DNA of 21,619 nucleotides from positions 1-21,619 of the forward strand of contig JAUPVF010000011.1 of assembly GCA_030917185.1 (NCBI GenBank). The letters are read 5' to 3'. Position numbers and translations under genes: made by a program. This DNA comes from Patescibacteria group bacterium. Lineage in GTDB: Bacteria; Patescibacteriota; Minisyncoccia; Phycocordibacterales; DATDWN01. Positions 14,428 through 19,660 of this stretch are shown piece by piece; position 1 is the stretch's first letter; the number at the start of each line of letters is the position of its first letter. The notes under the pieces were generated by a model that ran no database searches, was not told where the DNA came from, and saw only the letters and a program-made list of their open reading frames with translations.

Positions 14428-15903
14428 ATGATTCTCTCAATTATATTTGGTTTTATAGCAGGTATCTGGATTGGATCAATAACTCCGGCGACAGTATCTG
14501 TCATCGGAGCGTTTTTTGTATTAGGAATTATATTGTGGGTGTACAAAATCGTTGTTAAGCCAGAACAGCAGAAAATTATCGCATGCATTATTTTGGTGTT
14601 ATGTGGTGCTGGCTGTGGTCTTGGTAGGATTTACATTTCCAATTTGCATGAACCATCAAAACTTGAACAATTTGTTAACCAAAAAATTAAAACAGAAGGA
14701 ATTGTTGTTGCTGAACCAGATGTCCGGGAAGATAGTACCAAACTAACTATTAAATTAAATACCGTATTTATTGCATCATCAACAGTTCCAGTTAGTGAAA
14801 AGGTTTTGGTAACAGTGCCACTTTATCCTGAATATCACTATGGCGACAAAGTGTCTTTGTTTATTAAGTTAGAGGAACCAAAACAAATTGAATCAGATGA
14901 TGGGAGAGTGTTTAATTATAAAAATTATTTAAGGGTACGGGGGGTGTGGTATACCAGTCGGTTTGGCAGTATCCATTTGCTATCATCTGGTCACGGAAGT
15001 TTAATAAAAAATACTTTGTTTAGTATCAAAGGAGTTTTTACTACCGCACTAAACAGAGTTATTCCACAACCTGAATCCAGTTTGATGGCAGGGTTGCTGC
15101 TTGGAACTAAACAATCACTCGGTAAAGATTTGTTAACTGAATTTAGTCGGGCAGGTGTGTCACATGTAGTGGTATTGTCTGGGTATAATATCGCTATTGT
15201 TGCCGAAAGTATTATTGCTTTGTTTTCATTCTTACCCCTAACTTTTGCGTTTGTGTCCGGTTGTATTGGTATTGTTTTATTCACAATGCTTGCTGGTGGT
15301 GGGGCATCCGCATGGCGTGCGGCTATTATGGTATTAGTTGCTTTGTGGGCACGACGAACTGGTCGAGAATATAAGGTTGGGAGGGCACTTGGTTTTGCTA
15401 TTGTTATGATGTTGGCACACAACCCGCTATTACTTGTATTTGATCCATCATTTCAGTTATCTGTTTTGGCTACAATCGGTATTGTATTTGTTTCTCCAAT
15501 TTTGGCACCCTATTTTATAAAGATTACAGAGAGATATGGATTGCGAGAGATTATATCTAGTACCATCGCTACACAATTAACAGTATTACCGTATCTCATT
15601 TATTCAACTGGTGTGTTATCGTTCGTGTCTCTCCCGGTTAATATACTTATTTTGGGCACTATACCAACCACTATGTTTTTTGGTTTTTTGACTGGTGTTG
15701 TAGGACTTGTATCAATGTATTTGTCTTTTATTCCTGCATTATTTTCATATATATTGTTGTGGTATCAGTTAAAGATTGTACATATTGGTGCAACATTGCC
15801 ATACGGTGCAATATCTCTTCCTGCATTTTCGTGGATTTTTGTAGTATTTATTTATGTGACCCTTACCTTTTGTCTAGTGGTACTGCACAAAAGAAAATCC
15901 TGA
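14428..15903 (+). CDS. comEC: ComEC/Rec2 family DNA-uptake channel, without its metallo-beta-lactamase domain
   Basis: An inner-membrane protein that in competent bacteria carries transforming ssDNA across the membrane. Of 491 residues, the N-terminal part has a membrane stretch and a DUF4131-like soluble domain (about 70-190), and the Competence domain follows: GLLLGTKQSLGKDLL near 221, SHVVVLSGYNIAIV near 246-259, LAGGGASAWRAAIM, and DPSFQLSVLATIG. About ten hydrophobic segments are visible. In most ComEC proteins a C-terminal metallo-beta-lactamase domain is fused; here the protein ends at a basic tail (LHKRKS) and that domain is encoded separately at 16658-17533. A 9-bp hairpin overlaps the stop codon. 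UGA is the stop. Uptake function is inferred from the family and the nearby pilus and RecJ genes. Confidence 0.92.
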   Translation: MILSIIFGFIAGIWIGSITPATVSVIGAFFVLGIILWVYKIVVKPEQQKIIACIILVLCGAGCGLGRIYISNLHEPSKLEQFVNQKIKTEGIVVAEPDVREDSTKLTIKLNTVFIASSTVPVSEKVLVTVPLYPEYHYGDKVSLFIKLEEPKQIESDDGRVFNYKNYLRVRGVWYTSRFGSIHLLSSGHGSLIKNTLFSIKGVFTTALNRVIPQPESSLMAGLLLGTKQSLGKDLLTEFSRAGVSHVVVLSGYNIAIVAESIIALFSFLPLTFAFVSGCIGIVLFTMLAGGGASAWRAAIMVLVALWARRTGREYKVGRALGFAIVMMLAHNPLLLVFDPSFQLSVLATIGIVFVSPILAPYFIKITERYGLREIISSTIATQLTVLPYLIYSTGVLSFVSLPVNILILGTIPTTMFFGFLTGVVGLVSMYLSFIPALFSYILLWYQLKIVHIGATLPYGAISLPAFSWIFVVFIYVTLTFCLVVLHKRKS

Positions 15904-15918
15904 GGAGAACCTCAGGAT
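15897..15918 (+). terminator. Hairpin at the end of comEC
   Basis: ATCCTGAGG and CCTCAGGAT form a perfect 9-bp stem with loop AGAA, overlapping the comEC stop codon. A T-tract does not follow immediately, so it may be a weak terminator or an mRNA-stabilising hairpin. It touches the sod 3' duplication that starts at 15912. Confidence 0.5.
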
Positions 15919-15995
15919 CTAGTTGTGATTTACCATTAAGATTCTTGGAAGTTTCTTTCAGTATTGTTCCAATTTAAGTTTTCAAAATAATCCTC
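15912..15995 (-). pseudogene. Remnant of the 3' end of a superoxide dismutase gene (duplicate of 16011-16094)
   Basis: Bases 15912-15995 repeat 16011-16094 at a 99-base offset, with about 77 of 84 positions identical by eye. On the minus strand the remnant still reads EDYFENLNWNNTERNFQES followed by a stop, against EDYFANLNWNNTERNFQES in the intact gene. Of five differences in the coding part, four are silent. Selection on the peptide therefore seems to have acted after the copies diverged, which points to a fragment of a second functional allele left by recombination, not a decayed tandem copy. No start codon or other part of the gene remains. Confidence 0.8.
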
Positions 15996-16034
15996 AATCC
16001 TTCACTTTGTTCAGGATCTAGTTGTAATTTATCA

Positions 16035-16625
16035 TTAAGATTCTTGGAAGTTTCTTTCGGTATTGTTCCAATTCAGATTTGCAAAATAATCCTCGACATA
16101 TTGTTTTTTTCCGCTTGGTTGGTAGTCGGCGACAAATGAATGTTCCCACATATCTAGCCCGAGAATAAGTGAACAATCTTGTAGTTGCCCCATGTGTTGT
16201 TCATCAACCCATGTGTTTAATAATCGTTTGTCTTTTCTGTCCCAATACAACATTGCCCAACCAATACCGCGAGTCATTGCGATTGATTTGAATTGTGTGA
16301 GCCAGTTTTGAAATGAACCAAAATCATTTTCTATTTGTGTATATAAAGAGCCACTTTCTGATATCGGCTGAGCACCGTCTGAAAGGGAATCGAAATAGAC
16401 CTCATGATTTCTCATGCCATTATATTCAAATCCGAATCGTCTCTGTACCTCACCAAGAGCATATGCGTTTTTTTCTGAGTCCTGTCTCAACTCATCAATT
16501 TTTTGCATTATAAGGTTGCTGTGTTTTACATACCCTGCATATAATTTCAAATGTTCCTCGATGGTTTTCGTTGATAGCCCTTTCAGTTCTCCAATATCGA
16601 ACTTTTTTTCTTCAAATTGTTTCAT
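16035..16625 (-). CDS. Fe/Mn-family superoxide dismutase
   Basis: Converts superoxide to hydrogen peroxide and oxygen. It has 196 residues, about the usual size. The metal ligands of the family are found at His25 (TIEEH), His74 (MRNHEVYF), Asp158 and His162 (LGLDMWEHSF). The tyrosine of the substrate gateway (Tyr32) is present. The family's KHH motif is replaced: EEHLKLYAGYVKH. Residues that select Fe or Mn cannot be read with confidence. The ATG at 16625 is the only ATG; the upstream extension begins with TTG and lies in the promoter. It is convergent with comEC and divergent from the metallo-beta-lactamase gene, with overlapping promoters, so it splits the comEC pair. A partial duplicate of its 3' end lies just downstream. 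Confidence 0.92.
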   Translation of the reverse strand: MKQFEEKKFDIGELKGLSTKTIEEHLKLYAGYVKHSNLIMQKIDELRQDSEKNAYALGEVQRRFGFEYNGMRNHEVYFDSLSDGAQPISESGSLYTQIENDFGSFQNWLTQFKSIAMTRGIGWAMLYWDRKDKRLLNTWVDEQHMGQLQDCSLILGLDMWEHSFVADYQPSGKKQYVEDYFANLNWNNTERNFQES

Positions 16626-16641
16626 GTTGTTTAAGTTAATG

Positions 16642-16647
16642 TACAAT
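16642..16647 (+). promoter_or_regulatory. Metallo-beta-lactamase gene promoter -10
   Basis: TACAAT ends 10 bases before the ATG at 16658. TTGTTT (16617-16622) is 19 bases upstream as a possible -35. The box overlaps the sod promoter region on the other strand. Confidence 0.5.
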
Positions 16648-16649
16648 AT

Positions 16650-16658
16650 ATAGTACCA
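16650..16658 (-). promoter_or_regulatory. sod promoter (extended -10)
   Basis: On the minus strand TGGTACTAT fits an extended -10. It overlaps the first base of the metallo-beta-lactamase start codon and lies just 3 bases from that gene's own -10. It would give a sod leader of about 17 bases. Confidence 0.45.
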
Positions 16659-17533
16659 TGCTCCGAAAGATTTTATTACACCTCAAGACACACGGTAAAT
16701 GGTACATACTACTGGGACTTAGTATTTGTTCGGTTATATTATGGTCCGTTGTTATTCGTGAACAACGGAACGGGGTACTCACTGTTGCATTTCTTGATAT
16801 TGGTCAGGGAAATGCAACGTTTATTGAATCGCCAACAGGCACTCAGGTTATTGTTGATGGTGGACCAAATAAAAATCTGATGCGGGAGATTTCTTCGGTT
16901 GTTCCTTGGTATGATAGGCATATAGATATGCTTATTGTTTCTCATCCTGATAAGGATCATTATGAAGGATTCATTTCTCTTTTGGATAAATATTCGGTTG
17001 ATGTTTTTATGGAGCCAGGGATTTCTGCCATATCTGGGGAATATAATTTTTTGAAACAAAAAATAATTAGTAATAAAATTCCCGTTGTCTTGGCACGACG
17101 AGGTGAAATGATTGATATTGGTGGGGGAGCCTATATTGAAATATTATTTCCTGATCGGGATGTTTCTGGTCTGGAAACAAATAACGCCTCTATTGTTTCA
17201 AGGTTGGTGTACGGTGATACGAGTCTGATCATTCAAGGTGATTCGCCTCAAACCATAGAAAACTATCTTGTTGCTTTAGATAAGGATATTTTGGACAGCG
17301 ATGTTATAGAGGTTGGTCATCATGGTTCAAAAACCAGTTCAAGTGAAATATATATAGAAGCGGTGTCGCCACAATACGCAATTATTTCCGTTGGCAAAGA
17401 TAATACGTATGGACATCCAAATAAAGAGACTTTGGATATTTTGAATAAAAACAAAGTTAAGATTTTGAGGACAGATGAACTAGGGAGAATTACGTTTGAG
17501 TCAAACGGGAAGGAATTTGTATTAAAAAAATAA
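16658..17533 (+). CDS. ComEC-type metallo-beta-lactamase-fold protein (detached nuclease-like domain)
   Basis: A 291-residue protein with an N-terminal membrane anchor (about 15-33) and an extracytoplasmic metallo-beta-lactamase domain. VAFLDIGQGNATFIESPTG opens the domain, as in the C-terminal part of ComEC. The metal motif is SHPDKDHYEG (His96, Asp98, Asp100, His101); later come IIQGDSPQ and VGHHGSKTSSS, and YGHPN near the end. This domain is thought to degrade the non-transported DNA strand in full-length ComEC. Here it is a separate anchored protein, 754 bases downstream of comEC with sod in between, so the pair looks like a split ComEC. The start is set by the -10 at 16642 and only one ATG is available. 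Confidence 0.9.
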   Translation: MLRKILLHLKTHGKWYILLGLSICSVILWSVVIREQRNGVLTVAFLDIGQGNATFIESPTGTQVIVDGGPNKNLMREISSVVPWYDRHIDMLIVSHPDKDHYEGFISLLDKYSVDVFMEPGISAISGEYNFLKQKIISNKIPVVLARRGEMIDIGGGAYIEILFPDRDVSGLETNNASIVSRLVYGDTSLIIQGDSPQTIENYLVALDKDILDSDVIEVGHHGSKTSSSEIYIEAVSPQYAIISVGKDNTYGHPNKETLDILNKNKVKILRTDELGRITFESNGKEFVLKK

Positions 17534-17567
17534 ACACCTTGTTTCAGTTGAAACAAGGTGTTTATTT
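17528..17567. terminator. Bidirectional terminator between the metallo-beta-lactamase gene and rpmB
   Basis: An 18-bp perfect stem with loop AGTT (core CACCTTGTTTC/GAAACAAGGTG) has A/T ends that give a T-tract on either strand. It includes the stop codon of the upstream gene and ends 21 bases before the rpmB stop, so it can serve both convergent genes. Confidence 0.92.
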
Positions 17568-17588
17568 GTGCCTTAATTTGATTATAAA

Positions 17589-17831
17589 TTATATAAGACC
17601 TGCTTTTTTTAGTGTTGCAAATGCTCCGTTTTTCTGGATTGTCTTGATTGCTTTTGTAGATAATACAAGAGTGATTGATTTTTCAAGTTCGGGAACATAA
17701 ATCTTCTTTTTCTGAAGATTTGGGTACTTTCGAGTCATCCCGGTTGGGTTGAACTGTGTTGCACGAGTTCTGTTGGAGTAACCTCCAGCCATTCGTGATG
17801 TTTTGCCGTTAATTGGACATGCTTTAGCCAT
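17589..17831 (-). CDS. rpmB: 50S ribosomal protein L28
   Basis: A structural protein of the large ribosomal subunit. It has 80 residues: MAKACPINGKTSRMAGGYSN, then RKYPNLQKKKIYVPE and LVLSTKAIKTIQKNGAF, the L28 signatures. Only one cysteine is kept at the N-terminus, so the zinc-type CxxC of some L28 proteins is lacking. The start at MAKAC is set by a promoter whose -10 ends 9 bases upstream; the three-residue longer form is less likely. It stands alone, not with rpmG as in many bacteria, and is divergent from the site-2 protease gene. Confidence 0.94.
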   Translation of the reverse strand: MAKACPINGKTSRMAGGYSNRTRATQFNPTGMTRKYPNLQKKKIYVPELEKSITLVLSTKAIKTIQKNGAFATLKKAGLI

Positions 17832-17840
17832 AGTTCCCAC

Positions 17841-17868
17841 ATACTAACACAGGTAATAATATTTGCAA
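17841..17868 (-). promoter_or_regulatory. rpmB promoter
   Basis: On the minus strand TTGCAA (17863-17868) and TAGTAT (17841-17846) are 16 bases apart, with TGT before the -10 (extended). The -10 ends 9 bases before the ATG at 17831, predicting a nearly leaderless mRNA. Confidence 0.65.
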
Positions 17869-17876
17869 GGATTTTA

Positions 17877-17885
17877 TGTTATACT
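17877..17885 (+). promoter_or_regulatory. Site-2 protease gene promoter (extended -10)
   Basis: TGTTATACT is a strong extended -10 that ends 7 bases before the ATG at 17893. No -35 is evident at 16-18 bases. The decamer ATACTAACAC occurs here (17881-17890) and again at 17841-17850 within the rpmB -10. Confidence 0.6.
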
Positions 17886-17892
17886 AACACTC

Positions 17893-18507
17893 ATGGCTAT
17901 TGATTTTATATTTTCAATCATAATCCTTATATTTTCAGTCATTATTCATGAGGTATCTCATGGCTATGCTGCCTATATGCAAGGGGATAATACTGCAAAA
18001 TACGCAGGTCGCTTGAATTTGAATCCATTAAACCACCTAGAATGGTTCGGCTCATTTTTGTTACCTATGATGTCATACCTGCTCGGCGGTTTTATTATTG
18101 GCTGGGCTAAGCCGGTCCCATTTAACCCATATAACTTGCGTAATCAGCGGTGGGGTGAAGCCATTGTAGCTCTCGCTGGACCTCTTTCTAACATATGTGT
18201 TGCTCTTGTTTTTGGTCTACTTATTCGTTTTGGTTTTCTGTTTGCGTTCGGTGTCCCAGTTGTTCATATTGCCTCTATTATTGTGTTTATTAACCTTGTA
18301 TTAGCAACATTTAACCTGGTACCAATACCTCCGCTTGATGGTTCAAAAATTCTTTTTTCATTTTTGCCGTACCAAATGCAAGGGGTGCGTAACTTTTTGG
18401 AGCAATATGGTACTGTGATTCTGATTTTCTTCATATTCTTTTTGTGGCAATATATGGTACCGGTTATTGGCTACGAGTTTTCACTTCTAACGGGGCTTGT
18501 ATTTTAG
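17893..18507 (+). CDS. Site-2 protease family (M50) membrane metalloprotease
   Basis: An intramembrane zinc protease of the small bacterial M50 (YwhC-like) group. It has 204 residues and about five to six membrane segments. The zinc site HEVSH (residues 19-23) lies in the first helix, and the third ligand is in NLVPIPPLDG (141-150, Asp149). Conserved GRLNLNP, GWAKPVPFNP and ALAGPLSN are present. No PDZ domain is present, so it is the minimal form. Its substrate is not known from the sequence. The ATG at 17893 is chosen because the -10 ends 7 bases upstream; an in-frame ATG at 17863 would precede that promoter. rpsL follows after 51 bases with its own promoter. Confidence 0.93.
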   Translation: MAIDFIFSIIILIFSVIIHEVSHGYAAYMQGDNTAKYAGRLNLNPLNHLEWFGSFLLPMMSYLLGGFIIGWAKPVPFNPYNLRNQRWGEAIVALAGPLSNICVALVFGLLIRFGFLFAFGVPVVHIASIIVFINLVLATFNLVPIPPLDGSKILFSFLPYQMQGVRNFLEQYGTVILIFFIFFLWQYMVPVIGYEFSLLTGLVF

Positions 18508-18521
18508 GGGGAAGGAAGCAC

Positions 18522-18550
18522 TTGCAATTATTATTGAAACGTATTATATT
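18522..18550 (+). promoter_or_regulatory. rpsL-rpsG promoter
   Basis: TTGCAA (18522-18527) and TATATT (18545-18550) are separated by exactly 17 bases. The -10 ends 8 bases before the rpsL ATG, leaving almost no leader. Confidence 0.7.
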
Positions 18551-18558
18551 ACTCTGCA

Positions 18559-18975
18559 ATGTCTACAGTTAATCAATTGATCAAACAAAGACGAAGCAAA
18601 ACCAAGCGAAAACCTCGTTCGGTTGCTTTGACTCGTGGTTTTAACAACCTGACAAACCGACCAGTACATTATTCTTCTCCATTCAAACGAGGGGTATGTA
18701 CAAAAGTGACCACAAAGACTCCTAAGAAGCCTAACTCAGCTATTCGAAAAATCGCCCGAGTTAGATTGACCAATGGTCAAGAAGTGACTGCATATATTCC
18801 AGGAATGGGTCATAATCTACAGGAACACTCAGTGGTTATGTTGCGCGGTGGAAAGGTACGAGATGTTGGTATCCGATACGTTGTTGTTCGTGGTATGTTG
18901 GATGCAACTGGAGTAGAAAAACGAGGTAAGAGTCGATCACGATATGGTGCTAAAAAAGCAAAGAAAGGGAAATAA
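18559..18975 (+). CDS. rpsL: 30S ribosomal protein S12
   Basis: A decoding-site protein of the small subunit. It has 138 residues against about 124 in E. coli; the extra length lies mainly in the N-terminal basic extension (about 10-40). TTKTPKKPNSAIRK (51-64) and GHNLQEHSV (84-92) are conserved. The loop usually reading KDLPGVRY is RDVGIRY at 101-107: one residue is missing and the proline is lost, next to the aspartate that is methylthiolated in E. coli. Lysines corresponding to the streptomycin-site KKPNS are kept. rpsG follows after 12 bases in the usual str order. Confidence 0.96.
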   Translation: MSTVNQLIKQRRSKTKRKPRSVALTRGFNNLTNRPVHYSSPFKRGVCTKVTTKTPKKPNSAIRKIARVRLTNGQEVTAYIPGMGHNLQEHSVVMLRGGKVRDVGIRYVVVRGMLDATGVEKRGKSRSRYGAKKAKKGK

Positions 18976-18987
18976 TTTTTAATTACA

Positions 18988-19458
18988 ATGCGAAGAAAAG
19001 TTACAAACAGAAATATAGTTGGTCCAGATCATAAATACAATTCAGAAAAGATTGGTAAATTTATTAACTACGTTATGATTCGTGGTCAAAAAGAAACCGC
19101 TCGCGGTATCGTCTATGATGCACTTGAACGGATTAAAGAAAAAGCAAAAGTTGAGGATGCTATGGAGGTATTGGATACTGCATTAAAAAATACTGGTCCT
19201 TTGACTGAAGTTCGATCACGACGAGTTGGAGGTGCTAACTACCAGATTCCTCGAGAAGTTCGGCCTGAACGACGCTCATATCTTTCAATGAAATGGATTA
19301 TTGATGCTGCTCGAGCACGAAAAGGTATGGCAATGGCAGACAAATTGGCAGAAGAAATCATACTTGCATCAAAAAATGAAGGTGAAGCAGTGAAAAAACG
19401 AGAAAACACTCATAAAATGGCCGAAGCCAACAAAGCGTTCGCCCATTTTGCCTGGTAG
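18988..19458 (+). CDS. rpsG: 30S ribosomal protein S7
   Basis: A primary 16S rRNA-binding protein of the small-subunit head. It has 156 residues, the standard length. It opens MRRKVTNRNIVGPDHKYNSE and contains VGGANYQIPREVRPERR and WIIDAARARKG, the S7 signatures. The C-terminal part ENTHKMAEANKAFAHFAW is typical of bacterial S7. It lies 12 bases after rpsL with no Shine-Dalgarno sequence, presumably on the same mRNA, and is followed by a strong terminator that separates it from fusA. Confidence 0.97.
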   Translation: MRRKVTNRNIVGPDHKYNSEKIGKFINYVMIRGQKETARGIVYDALERIKEKAKVEDAMEVLDTALKNTGPLTEVRSRRVGGANYQIPREVRPERRSYLSMKWIIDAARARKGMAMADKLAEEIILASKNEGEAVKKRENTHKMAEANKAFAHFAW

Positions 19459-19502
19459 TCTTTGTTCTCGATTTGAACTCAAACAAAAATTATCACAAAG
19501 AT

Positions 19503-19541
19503 CTAAAACAAAAAACTCAGAAATGGAGTTTTTTGTTTTAG
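19503..19541 (+). terminator. Intrinsic terminator after rpsG
   Basis: A perfect 16-bp stem (19503-19518 with 19526-19541) with a 7-base loop; the 3' arm carries six Ts then GTTTT. It lies 45 bases after the rpsG stop and before the fusA promoter, splitting the str cluster into two transcription units. Confidence 0.9.
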
Positions 19542-19572
19542 GTACATTTTTCTTTTATGTATACTTGAAAAA

Positions 19573-19601
19573 TTGCCTTAATATTCATTTTAGTATATAG
19601 T
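19573..19601 (+). promoter_or_regulatory. fusA promoter
   Basis: TTGCCT (19573-19578) and TATAGT (19596-19601) are 17 bases apart. The predicted start near 19608 leaves a leader of about 53 bases, longer than at most genes here. The leader holds a small GCTC/GAGC hairpin (19621-19632). TTGAGT/TTATAC around 19603-19620 is too close-spaced to be an alternative. Confidence 0.55.
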
Positions 19602-19660
19602 TTTGAGTGATAATTTATACGCTCTTTTGAGCTGATTTTATTTATTAACTTATTAATTTT

